NCBI GenBank assembly: GCA_017550745.1
Contig: JAFZOG010000071.1
Location: 1-38,731 of the forward strand
Origin: Clostridia bacterium
GTDB lineage: Bacteria > Bacillota > Clostridia > Christensenellales > Aristaeellaceae
DNA: 38,731 nucleotides
Reading direction: 5' to 3'
In this document: one piece after another, positions 23,281 to 31,142 of the stretch
Numbering within the stretch: position 1 is the first letter of the stretch
How the letters are laid out: each line of letters opens with the position of its first letter
Notes under the pieces: generated by a model
Database searches by the model: none
Told to the model about the DNA's origin: nothing
Seen by the model: only the letters and a program-made list of their open reading frames with translations
Made by a program: the position numbers and the translations under genes

Positions 23281-24973
23281 GGCTGCCTCCCTTTTCAGGT
23301 TCAGTGCTGTATTCATGGAGCGGTTTGCGCGGGACATACATGGTATTCATGCAGCCGTGGGGCGTAATGTTGGAAAACTGGATAAGGCCCTGGCGCTCGT
23401 ACATCAATTCCAGGATGCGGCGGATGCTCCACAGCCCCACCCGATTCCCATCGGCGCTGGGCTGAACGTCTTTGCTGTTCATGGCCTCCAGCACTTCGGC
23501 TGGATAACCCTTGCCGTCGTCCTCGATGGTGATTTTCAGCATTTGCTCCCCGTCCAGTTTGCATAAGCTGACCCGGATGAGGATGGTCAGCACGTCCTCC
23601 ATGGACACGGCATATTTGTATTCGTTTTCGATGATGGTCTGGATCAGCATTTGGGGAATGGGCCAGCCGGCCAGTTCCTCCGGCAGATCGATCCAATGGA
23701 AAATGCAGCCGGGATACACGCATTCCTGCATGGAGAAATAGTTTTCGATATGCTGTATTTCTTCCTTCACCGGCACCGTATGCAGGCCAGAGCGGAACAT
23801 GTAGCGGATATTCCGGGAAAGGGCGTCCACGTACACGCTGATTTCCTTGTTCCGGTTCTGCTGTTCCAAGCTGGAAATGGTGGTGATGGCGTTCAGGAAA
23901 AAGTGGGGGCGAAGCTGCAGACGGATGCTTTTCAGCTCCATGTCCTGCAAGGCGATGATCTGCTCATAGCGGTTGATTTTCAGGTTCACGATCTCATCCA
24001 TCAGGTGGTTGAAGCTGTTTTTCAACTGCTCAAATTCCCTCGTTCCGAAGGACTCCATGATGCGCACATCATACTCCTGCCGCTCGATGCGATCCATGAC
24101 CTCGGACATTTTCTGCATGGGCGCGTACAATTGCTTCCGCATATATCGAAACAGCAGCATGGTCACAGCCAGAGCCACCAGGATCATCAGCAGTACGGCG
24201 GTCATATTGGTACGCAGCAGCGGCCAAAGGAAATGGGGCTGAACCAGACAGGATAAAATCAGCTCCCCGTTCAAAAGGGGCTGGCTGGCAATCAGCGTGC
24301 CACGGCTCAATGTCTCCTGGTTAGCGCTGGTTCCCGTGGAACTGAGAAGGTTGCCCTCCTGATCGGACAGCACGAAATAAAACCCCGTTTCCGTTTTGGG
24401 GAGCATAGCGGTCAGCTGGGCAGCCCGGTAATAGGCCATAACAGCGCGGCCCTCGAACAAATAGACCCGATACACATATTCTTGCTGATTCAGCACAGCG
24501 TGGCTCCATTGCTGGTCCGTGCCCAAGGTGTACGCAAATGATTTGGCAAACTGCCGCAGGGCTTCCCGATCCCAGTAATTCAGACCGCTGACCGCGTAAT
24601 CCAGGCAGATGTCATAAGCGTTATCCGCGACCACCAGGCATTCAGCCCGGGTCTTGTTGTTCGCCAGAACGTCCTTCAGGTAACGGAAAACGCTCTGGGC
24701 AGCGTAAAACCGGCCCGCTTCTTCCGGGTTTTTCAAAAGCTGCAGATTGACATATTGCCGCTGGAGGAGATCCCGCACGCTCATATCCATCTGCTCCAGG
24801 ACAGCCTGGATTTCCACGCCGTGGATTTCCGCCTGTTTGGTGCCTTCCTGGCGTTCTTCCCGCGCCATCACGTCATAGAACGTCCACAAATACGCGCCCA
24901 GCAAAAAAGCCAGCAGGGCCACCATGCTGAAAAACAAAAGGAAAATTTTCTTCAAAAAGGATGGCTTATCCAT
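23261..24973 (-). CDS. YesM-like sensor histidine kinase
   Basis: Membrane histidine kinase of 570 residues. A first membrane span at about 10-30, an extracytoplasmic sensor to about 255, a second span at about 258-277 and a HAMP linker with APMQKMSEVMDRI follow in order. The His_kinase family phospho-acceptor is H357 in QLRPHFFLNAITTISSL. The ATPase domain has an N box around IIENEYKYA and G1 box EDDGKGYP, then GLWSIRRILELMY. The start at 24973 follows AGGAG by 6 bases; a TTG two codons upstream is less likely. It forms an operon with the response regulator and has its own promoter at 25021-25049. The signal is probably an oligosaccharide taken up by the transporter upstream (inference). Confidence 0.92.
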   Translation of the reverse strand: MDKPSFLKKIFLLFFSMVALLAFLLGAYLWTFYDVMAREERQEGTKQAEIHGVEIQAVLEQMDMSVRDLLQRQYVNLQLLKNPEEAGRFYAAQSVFRYLKDVLANNKTRAECLVVADNAYDICLDYAVSGLNYWDREALRQFAKSFAYTLGTDQQWSHAVLNQQEYVYRVYLFEGRAVMAYYRAAQLTAMLPKTETGFYFVLSDQEGNLLSSTGTSANQETLSRGTLIASQPLLNGELILSCLVQPHFLWPLLRTNMTAVLLMILVALAVTMLLFRYMRKQLYAPMQKMSEVMDRIERQEYDVRIMESFGTREFEQLKNSFNHLMDEIVNLKINRYEQIIALQDMELKSIRLQLRPHFFLNAITTISSLEQQNRNKEISVYVDALSRNIRYMFRSGLHTVPVKEEIQHIENYFSMQECVYPGCIFHWIDLPEELAGWPIPQMLIQTIIENEYKYAVSMEDVLTILIRVSLCKLDGEQMLKITIEDDGKGYPAEVLEAMNSKDVQPSADGNRVGLWSIRRILELMYERQGLIQFSNITPHGCMNTMYVPRKPLHEYSTEPEKGGSHEHLVG

Positions 24974-25020
24974 ATTCAACTCCTGCCAAATCGGGTCGAA
25001 GCTGCCTGTATACGCTTTCG

Positions 25021-25049
25021 ATTATACGCGAAAAAACGAATGAATGCAA
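25021..25049 (-). promoter_or_regulatory. Promoter of the kinase-regulator operon
   Basis: On the minus strand TTGCAT (complement of 25044-25049), a 17-base spacer and TATAAT (complement of 25021-25026), 48 bases before the start codon at 24973. Confidence 0.75.
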
Positions 25050-25098
25050 CAAAAAGAAGGTTCTTCACGGAAAGTTATGGAAAAAAATAAGCCTTCAT

Positions 25099-25223
25099 TG
25101 TCATCTTGAGCGGAGTGGAGCGAGAGCGGAACGGAGTCGAAAGATCTGTAGGTTGGCTTAACGATTCACTGACAGATCCCTCGACTAAGCCTCGCCTCTG
25201 GTTCGGCTTCGCTCGGGATGACA
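25099..25223. repeat. Imperfect inverted-repeat element, copy 1
   Basis: The element begins TGTCATCTTGAGC and ends GCTCGGGATGACA, imperfect inverted termini. Inside it, GTCGAAAGATCTGT and ACAGATCCCTCGAC form a second inverted repeat around a central AT-rich loop. The outer ends match those of the element at 30904-31004. It has no coding capacity. It lies between the esterase operon terminator and the kinase promoter. Confidence 0.7.
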
Positions 25224-25274
25224 TCGTAGGTTTGTAGTTTGATGGAACATTTCCCTATCAATTCGTGAAGAGCC

Positions 25275-25320
25275 AAAAAGAAAGGGGGACTGATGCAGTT
25301 TTTGCTTCTGCACCAGCCCC
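25275..25320 (-). terminator. Terminator of the esterase operon
   Basis: GGGGACTGATGCAG (25285-25298) pairs with CTGCACCAGCCCC (25308-25320) with one bulged base; on the minus strand it is followed by a CTTTCTTTTT tract. It lies 55 bases after the last esterase stop codon and separates the transport-esterase genes from the two-component genes. Confidence 0.75.
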
Positions 25321-25375
25321 GCAAAAGACCATCATGAAAGAGATTTTTCGTGTTTTCGTAATGTCGGGAATCATG

Positions 25376-26167
25376 TCAGAGTTTTTGTTCCCGTCCTAAG
25401 AAACGGAAGGCTTCCTCCAGATGCGCGTCCCAATAGATGTAATCATGGCCGCCGGGGCCGTTTACGGTTTGGTGAACAACGTGATACTGCTCCATCCAAG
25501 CGTCGAAGTGTTTGCAGGCGTCCCGTACCAGAATATCTTCCTCCCCGCAGCACATCCAGATGGGCGGGATAGGTTTTCCTGCCTCCTTCGCGGCTTCAAT
25601 GGCGCGAAAAGCGTTCAGGCGGGGAGAAGTCATGTAAGCATCCATGCCGCCGATCACTTCCGTGAACATGGAAGCGGGGATAGCTCCCGGAATATCCGGC
25701 TGGTGCAGCAGCAGGGAATCAGCCTCCACCGCAGGAGAGAACAGGAGGATTTTGGAATACAGTTCTTCATAGTGCAGCCCCAGCACGGCAGCCCCATAAC
25801 CGCCCATGGAGATCCCGGCGATAAAGGTGTCTTCCCGTTTATGGGACAGGCAGGGGAACAGCTTCCGGGTGATTTCCAGCAGTTCCTTCCCGGCGTATTG
25901 GCCCATGCTGGCGGCCCGCTCCGGGTGGTCGGTATAGAACAGGTTTTCCCCGTCCGGCACCACAACGGCGATACCGTATTTGGCTGCCATCTGGCGGAGG
26001 GGCAGGGCGAAGATGATTTCCTCCCCGTTGCAGGAAAAACCCGGCAGGAAGTACAGGGTGGGATAGGGCCGCTCGACGTCCGGCGCGCCGTCATGGTACG
26101 GGAGGATGACATGGAAATCCACGCCTCGCATGAGGGACTGGGATTTGGCCGTTGCTTTCAGATACAT
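25376..26167 (-). CDS. Esterase family alpha/beta-hydrolase, paralogue 3
   Basis: Cytoplasmic esterase of 263 residues without signal peptide, related to tributyrin esterase/esterase D-like carbohydrate esterases (often called acetyl or feruloyl esterases). Catalytic Ser is S120 in AGISMGGYG; the Asp is probably in CCGEEDILV and the His in GPGGHDYIYW. The oxyanion region is LYFLPGFSCNGEE. It is closest to the paralogue just upstream (both begin with a PYPxLYFLPG strand, have DTFI.GISMGGYG and PDGEN/ADGEN). The start codon directly follows the upstream stop (TGAATG), with AGGAGG in the upstream gene. Its likely role is removing ester groups from imported oligosaccharides. Confidence 0.9.
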   Translation of the reverse strand: MYLKATAKSQSLMRGVDFHVILPYHDGAPDVERPYPTLYFLPGFSCNGEEIIFALPLRQMAAKYGIAVVVPDGENLFYTDHPERAASMGQYAGKELLEITRKLFPCLSHKREDTFIAGISMGGYGAAVLGLHYEELYSKILLFSPAVEADSLLLHQPDIPGAIPASMFTEVIGGMDAYMTSPRLNAFRAIEAAKEAGKPIPPIWMCCGEEDILVRDACKHFDAWMEQYHVVHQTVNGPGGHDYIYWDAHLEEAFRFLGREQKL

Positions 26168-26950
26168 TCAGGCATCCTCCTTTCCCGTCAGGAAGCGGAA
26201 GGCAGGGAGCAGGGCCTGCTTCCAGAAAGTGTGATCGTGGCCGCCCGCCGCCTCATACCAGGTCAAGGGCTTATGCAGAAGCTCCATGCGGGCGGCAAAT
26301 TCTTTCGCCGGCTGGATCAGGGGGTCGGACTGCCCGCAGGCTAAAAACATCTCCGGACAGTTTTCCGGGGCCTTGGCCGCTTCCGCCGCGGCGTGCAGAT
26401 AATCCCGGTAGCTCCCGGCGTATTCCGCCCAGGTGCCTAATGTGGCAATCAGTTCGCCTTTGGGGGACGGACAATCCGGCCGGGGATTTTCGTCCGGGGT
26501 CTTAAAGCCCAGGGCTGGGGAGAGCATGACGATTTTGGAAAAGGTCTCAGGGAAGCGCAGGCCGTTGATCAACGCGCCGTAGCCGCCCATGGATATCCCG
26601 CCGATGAAGGTATCCTCCCGCCGATGGGACAGAGGCAGCACCGAACGGGTGACCTGCACCAGCTCTTCCCCCACATAACGGCTGAACAGCGCGCCCCGCT
26701 GTTCATCGTCCGTATAGAAGGAGTTTTCCCCGTCCGCCAGCACCACGGCCACGCCGAAACGCATGGCGAACAAGGCGAAATTGCTGAACATGGCCGTTTC
26801 CAGCCCGCCGCCGGAATAGCCCGGCAGGAAATACAGGGCAGGGTACGGCGGCTCCACGTCCCGCCACAGGTTCAGATCCGGCAGGAATACCACCGGATAA
26901 ACGCTGCGGGAAATGCAGTCCGAGCGAAAGTTCATATGCAGATAGGCCAT
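26168..26950 (-). CDS. Esterase family alpha/beta-hydrolase, paralogue 2
   Basis: Esterase of 260 residues, no signal peptide. Nucleophile S120 in GGISMGGYG; likely acid in LACGQSDPLI and histidine in GGHDHTFWK. The N-terminus has PPYPALYFLPGYSGGGLE. The middle cap differs from the third paralogue, with a Pro-rich stretch (FKTPDENPRPDCPSPKGE). GGAGG lies 5 bases before the ATG. It is joined end to end with the next esterase gene and separated by about 120 bases from the first paralogue upstream. Substrate is inferred from context to be an acylated sugar. Confidence 0.9.
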   Translation of the reverse strand: MAYLHMNFRSDCISRSVYPVVFLPDLNLWRDVEPPYPALYFLPGYSGGGLETAMFSNFALFAMRFGVAVVLADGENSFYTDDEQRGALFSRYVGEELVQVTRSVLPLSHRREDTFIGGISMGGYGALINGLRFPETFSKIVMLSPALGFKTPDENPRPDCPSPKGELIATLGTWAEYAGSYRDYLHAAAEAAKAPENCPEMFLACGQSDPLIQPAKEFAARMELLHKPLTWYEAAGGHDHTFWKQALLPAFRFLTGKEDA

Positions 26951-27073
26951 TTTTGCCTCCTTCTGTAGTGTTCAAGGCGTTCCGCGCCAGGGCAGGCTCA
27001 CCGGTATAAACGCGCAAGGGCCCTTCAAGCCACAGTTAAAACCGAGGCAGCCATGAAGAGCCCGGCCTCGCGT

Positions 27074-27895
27074 CTATTCTCCATGATCCGCCGCCTTGCT
27101 TTCTTCTCCTTTCAGCCATTCCAGACCCTTGGGCAGGGCATAATTCCAGAAATCGAAATTATGCACGCCGGGATGGGTGAGCCATTCATGTTCGACGCCC
27201 TGGACGGTCAAATAATTGTGCATGTCCAAATTGTTGGGATAGAGGAAATCCTCGGTGCCGCAGGCCAGGAAGATACGGGGCAGGGTCTCCCCCGCTTCCT
27301 TTTTCTTCTTTGCCAGGGCCTTTGGGTCTCTGTCGCTGCCCAGGAGGGCGGCAGGCGCGCCGAAGGTATTCACATAGTATTCATACGGGGCCATGAAGTT
27401 GCCCGTGCCGGGCTTCATCTGCGCCACCTCGTCGGTGATCAGGGCAGAGGACAGGGCGATGACCGCGCTGAACACATCGTTGAAATACAGGCCGTTGCGC
27501 AGCGCGCCGAAGCCACCCATGGACAAGCCGCCGATGAAGGTATCTTCCCGCTTATGGGACAGGGGGAACAGCCGCCGGGTCACGTCCACCAGTTCCCTGC
27601 CGATAAAATCAGCGTAGCCCTCGCTGCTGTTGGTATTGTTCAGGTAGAAGCTGTTATCCCCTTCGGGCATCACGACGGCGATGCGGTGCAAGCCCGAAAG
27701 CTCCATTACATGGCCGTTGTACAGCCAGTCCATATGATTGCCGGAAAAACCGTGAAGCAGGTACAGGGTCGGGAAAGGGCCGTCGATGTAACCCACTTTT
27801 CCGTCCGCCTGAAATACTTCTGTAGGAATGGCAGCGGAAAAAGATACGCTCCGCTTCCGTACCACGGAATAATACTGCCCGGTAAAAACCGCCAT
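27074..27895 (-). CDS. Esterase family alpha/beta-hydrolase, paralogue 1
   Basis: Esterase of 273 residues. Nucleophile S125 in GGLSMGGFG; LLHGFSGNHMDW is a more canonical oxyanion motif than in the other two; the acid is probably in LACGTEDFLYPNN and the histidine in GVHNFDFW. It begins with a strand VRKRSVSFSAAIPTE that resembles tributyrin esterase EstA. The start at 27895 follows AAAGGAG by 6 bases; the frame runs further up to 27943 without support. It is the most divergent of the three tandem copies and the first to be transcribed. Confidence 0.9.
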   Translation of the reverse strand: MAVFTGQYYSVVRKRSVSFSAAIPTEVFQADGKVGYIDGPFPTLYLLHGFSGNHMDWLYNGHVMELSGLHRIAVVMPEGDNSFYLNNTNSSEGYADFIGRELVDVTRRLFPLSHKREDTFIGGLSMGGFGALRNGLYFNDVFSAVIALSSALITDEVAQMKPGTGNFMAPYEYYVNTFGAPAALLGSDRDPKALAKKKKEAGETLPRIFLACGTEDFLYPNNLDMHNYLTVQGVEHEWLTHPGVHNFDFWNYALPKGLEWLKGEESKAADHGE

Positions 27896-27952
27896 AAAGT
27901 ACTCCTTTCCTTGCAAAACGCAGCAAACCGCAATATCTGCCAAAATGGAAAC

Positions 27953-27987
27953 GGGAAAGCGCGCTTCTCAAAAAAGCGCGTTTTCCC
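27953..27987. other. Intercistronic hairpin between the NIF3 and esterase genes
   Basis: 14-base arms GGGAAAGCGCGCTT and AAGCGCGTTTTCCC with one G-U pair and a 7-base loop sit 6 bases after the NIF3 stop codon. On the minus strand only GTTTCCATTTT follows, so termination is likely to be partial; it could set relative expression or protect the upstream message. Confidence 0.55.
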
Positions 27988-27992
27988 TTCGT

Positions 27993-28838
27993 TTACAGGT
28001 ACAGGAACGGTTCCTCCGCATCGGTGAAATACAGGGGAATATCGCCGGTAAATTCCCGCATCCATTCGCCCAGCCACTTCATACCGGGTTCCTCGCTGCG
28101 CTCATGGCCCAGCACGATGATGGCCTTGTTCATGCCCATTTGGGCCGCGTCCCGCACATAAGCAGGGAGCGTCCATTCTGTGATGTCGCCGCAGAGGATC
28201 ACGTCCAGGTTCCGGCGGCGCATGAGCTGCATGGGCATTTCCTCCACGCCCAGGCCCAGGCTGCCACCACCGGGGAGCACGCCCACCCGGGAAACGGGCA
28301 TGTCCGGATTGCCGATCACGCGCAGGATGGTCATGCCGATGCTTTTCTTCAATTCATCGCACAGTCCGCGCAGCGTGGTTTCGGGGATCTCATAACACCC
28401 GTCAAAGCGGCCTTTGAGGAACGCGGGCCCGGCAGGGTCGTACAGGATGGGCATGCGGTACTGCGCCCAGCCCGTTTCCTGGTCAAAGCCCCGGTAAATG
28501 CCGTCCTGCTGGGCGAAGTGCATGTGGTCATGAAAACGCCAGATGGCCACGCCCGTTTCCTCGATCAGCTTCTTTTTCTCCAAATACACCGGGTCGCCAG
28601 CCAGCCAGTCGGTCGCGTCCATGCCGGTGAACCAGGTGGGCTCATGGGTGATGATCAGGTTCGCCCCCAGCGCCGCCGCCTTTTTGATCACGTTTACCGT
28701 GGCCATAAAGGTCATGGCAATGCCCTTCACTTCCGTATCCCACGATCCCGCCATCAGCCGGTCGCAGGTGTCTTTGAGCGGGAGAGGCGGCACCCCGGTC
28801 TTTTTGATCATCGCGTCTGTGATTTCGCGTACAGTCAA
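27993..28838 (-). CDS. NIF3-like dinuclear-metal-centre protein
   Basis: NIF3/YbgI/DUF34 family protein of 281 residues. Members form toroidal hexamers with two metal ions per subunit; the reaction is not established. Metal-site motifs are IITHEPTWF, WRFHDHMHF and the C-terminal LGHERSEEPGMKW. The N-terminal VREITDAMIKKTG and the mid-region ILCGDITEW are also typical. The start is a TTG at 28838, supported by AAGGAG 9 bases upstream and by the family N-terminus; no ATG fits. A TATAAT at 28890-28895 (complement) without a good -35 might add local transcription. The position between sugar permeases and esterases suggests a role in the same sugar pathway. Confidence 0.88.
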   Translation of the reverse strand: MTVREITDAMIKKTGVPPLPLKDTCDRLMAGSWDTEVKGIAMTFMATVNVIKKAAALGANLIITHEPTWFTGMDATDWLAGDPVYLEKKKLIEETGVAIWRFHDHMHFAQQDGIYRGFDQETGWAQYRMPILYDPAGPAFLKGRFDGCYEIPETTLRGLCDELKKSIGMTILRVIGNPDMPVSRVGVLPGGGSLGLGVEEMPMQLMRRRNLDVILCGDITEWTLPAYVRDAAQMGMNKAIIVLGHERSEEPGMKWLGEWMREFTGDIPLYFTDAEEPFLYL

Positions 28839-28961
28839 TTCTTTTCACTCCTTATTTGAAGATGGAGTTACGTAAAGTACAGCGTTCAGATTATATCGTT
28901 TTGGCAAAGACGGGTGCTGTCCAGGTAACTGTATCTGCACTCTGTACTCTGGTCTTCGCCT

Positions 28962-29858
28962 TCAGCCTTTCACCGCCCCCAGCACGACGCCCTTGATGAA
29001 GTACTTCTGCACGAAGGGGAAGATGATGACCACGGGCAGCATCCCGATCACGGCCATGGCCATGCGCACGGAGGTGCCGGGGAGGTCCACTTGCTGGGTG
29101 CCCAACAGCGCGGCGTTGCTGCTGCTCTTTAGGAACTGGATGTTGTTCATGATACGGATCAGCAGGTTCTGGATGCCGAACAGGGTCGGGTCGGTGATGT
29201 AATAGAGGCCGTTGACCCAGTCGTTCCAGTATGCCAGGCCGGAGAACAGCGCCACCGTGGCAATCACCGGGATGGACAGCGGCAGCATGATTTTCAGGAA
29301 GATCACAAACTCGTTGCCGCCGTCGATCTGGGCGGATTCGATGAGGGCTTCGGGAATGCCGGTGGCATAGTAATTCCGCACCAGGAACACATTGAAGGCC
29401 GTCACCAGGTAATTAGGCACGATCAGCGCCCAGATGGTGTTGCGGATGGAGATGATGCGGCTCCACATGATGTAGCTGGCCACCACGCCGCCGTTGAACA
29501 GCATGGTGAAGAACACGAAGAAGGACATGATGTTGCGGTACTTGAAGCTGCTGCGCGCCATGGGATAGGCCAGCATGGTGGTGAACAGCACGCCGCCCAG
29601 GGTGCCCAGCACGGTGGTCAGGATGGTGATGCCGTAGGAGCGCAGGATCATACTGCCCTGGCGCACCATATAGTAATAGGAATCGGTGCTCAGCTTGGAC
29701 GGGAAGAAGGTGTAGCCGTTGGCCAGCAGCGTCTTTTCATCCGTGACGGAAGCGATGACAATCAGCAGGATAGGCAGCAGCGCGATGATGGCCAGCACCG
29801 TCAGCACAACGGTGCAGAACAGGCGGAAGCGCCTGGAATCGGAATAATTCTGATCCAT
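28962..29858 (-). CDS. Carbohydrate ABC transporter permease, LplC/YtcP type
   Basis: Inner-membrane permease of 298 residues with six membrane segments, CUT1 family. The EAA loop that contacts the ATPase is in PEALIESAQIDGGNEFVIFLKIMLPLSIPV. N-terminal SDSRRFRLFCTVVLTVLAIIALLPILLIVIASVTDE and the ending KYFIKGVVLGAVKG are characteristic of the LplC/YtcP subgroup. It is 15 bases downstream of its partner permease and uses GGAAGGGGTG as Shine-Dalgarno. No ATPase gene is in the window. Confidence 0.93.
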   Translation of the reverse strand: MDQNYSDSRRFRLFCTVVLTVLAIIALLPILLIVIASVTDEKTLLANGYTFFPSKLSTDSYYYMVRQGSMILRSYGITILTTVLGTLGGVLFTTMLAYPMARSSFKYRNIMSFFVFFTMLFNGGVVASYIMWSRIISIRNTIWALIVPNYLVTAFNVFLVRNYYATGIPEALIESAQIDGGNEFVIFLKIMLPLSIPVIATVALFSGLAYWNDWVNGLYYITDPTLFGIQNLLIRIMNNIQFLKSSSNAALLGTQQVDLPGTSVRMAMAVIGMLPVVIIFPFVQKYFIKGVVLGAVKG

Positions 29859-29873
29859 GATTTCACCCCTTCC

Positions 29874-30803
29874 TTAAAAGAGCGCGTTTTCGGGATCCAG
29901 CCTGCGAACCAGCGCATTGGCGCCGATCACCAGCAGGAAGCCCACCACCGATTGATACAGCGCCGCCGCCGCCGCCATACCCACGTCGTTGAGCTCCATC
30001 AGGCCGCGGTACACGTAGGTGTCGATGGTCTGGGTCACGTCAAAGAGGCGGCCCGAGTTCTGCGGTACCTGGTAGAACAGGCCGAAGTCGGAATAGAAGA
30101 TGCGGCCGATGGCCATAAGGGTCAGAATCATCACGGTGGGGCGCAGCATGGGAATGGTGATGCGGAAAATCTGCTGCCATTTCCCAGCGCCGTCCAGGTC
30201 GGCGGCCTCGAAAATACTCTTGTCCATGCCCGCGATGGTGGACAGGTAGATGATGGAATTGCAGCCCGCGTACTTCCACAGGTACACCAGCGTCAGGATA
30301 AAGGGCCAGGGTCCGGGGGTGGTATACCAGTTGACGGGCTCCGTGCCCAAGGCCGCGGCCACGGTCTTGTTCATGAAGCCCGTGTCGGCGTTCAGGAAGG
30401 CATACACGATGAACCCGATCACCACCCAGGAAAGGAGGTTGGGCAGCAGCAGCGAGGCCTGGAAAAATTTCACTCGCCTGCGGGTGCCCAGCTCATGCAG
30501 CAGGATTGCCAGGAAGATGGAAAACACTGTGCCCAGAATGATGAACGCCGCGTTGTACAGCAGCGTGTTCCGGGTGATCAGCCAGGCGTCCCGCGTGCGG
30601 AAGAGGAACTCGAAGTTCTGAAAGCCGCACCATTCGCTGCCAAAGATGCCCTGGAAATAGTTGTAATCCTTAAAGGCCAGGAATACGCCGAACATGGGGA
30701 TGTAGTTGTTGATAATCAGGTACAGGATACCGGGCAGGGCAATCACAAGCAATTGCCAGGTATTGGCCCGCCCCCGGCCCATCCCTTTTCTTTTCTTTTT
30801 CAT
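29874..30803 (-). CDS. Carbohydrate ABC transporter permease, LplB type
   Basis: Permease of 309 residues with six membrane segments. A short Lys/Arg-rich N-terminus precedes NTWQLLVIALPGILYLIINNYIPM, typical of LplB. The EAA loop is in MDKSIFEAADLDGAGKWQQIFRITIPMLRPT. It pairs with the LplC-type permease to form the channel for an oligosaccharide delivered by the solute-binding protein. It starts about 340 bases after the solute-binding protein gene; the gap carries a terminator and a nested inverted repeat, so permease expression is probably lower than that of the binding protein. Confidence 0.93.
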   Translation of the reverse strand: MKKKRKGMGRGRANTWQLLVIALPGILYLIINNYIPMFGVFLAFKDYNYFQGIFGSEWCGFQNFEFLFRTRDAWLITRNTLLYNAAFIILGTVFSIFLAILLHELGTRRRVKFFQASLLLPNLLSWVVIGFIVYAFLNADTGFMNKTVAAALGTEPVNWYTTPGPWPFILTLVYLWKYAGCNSIIYLSTIAGMDKSIFEAADLDGAGKWQQIFRITIPMLRPTVMILTLMAIGRIFYSDFGLFYQVPQNSGRLFDVTQTIDTYVYRGLMELNDVGMAAAAALYQSVVGFLLVIGANALVRRLDPENALF

Positions 30804-30903
30804 GGAACCACCCCTTCGTTTTCTCTTGGGTCATTGGTCATATATTGATTTCAAGGGCACATGAAATATGTAAAGGGATCAGTGATCAGGAAAGAACGCA
30901 CCC

Positions 30904-31004
30904 TGTCATTCTGAGCAATGTCATCCCTTCGACTACGCTCAGGGCAGGCTCTGAGCGTAGTCGAAGGGATGACAGACGAGGTATCGCGGCGGCTCAGGAT
31001 GACA
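30904..31004. repeat. Nested inverted-repeat element, copy 2
   Basis: Outer termini TGTCATTCTGAGC (30904-30916) and GCTCAGGATGACA (30992-31004) are inverted with one mismatch. Inside, a perfect 24-bp inverted repeat (30919-30942 with 30951-30974) around an 8-base loop begins with TGTCATCCCTTCGACTACG. The string ATGACAGACG also occurs twice in direct orientation (from 30969 and 30999). The ends match the element at 25099-25223. It looks like a MITE- or REP-type element that has inserted in or duplicated within an older copy. Confidence 0.8.
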
Positions 31005-31096
31005 GACGTAGTTGTTCGCCTAATCCCTATTCCCTGATCCCTTTACTTACAGTGCTCTACAATCCATTTCGACCGAACACCTTCTCCCACAGCATG

Positions 31097-31128
31097 AAAA
31101 ACCGCGGCACGGTAAAATGCGTGCCGCG
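31097..31128 (-). terminator. Terminator between solute-binding protein and permeases
   Basis: A perfect 9-bp stem CGCGGCACG/CGTGCCGCG (31103-31111 with 31120-31128) is followed on the minus strand by GTTTTT. It lies 14 bases after the solute-binding protein stop codon and before the permease genes of the same transport system. Confidence 0.78.
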
Positions 31129-31142
31129 TGAAGGTCAGGGCA

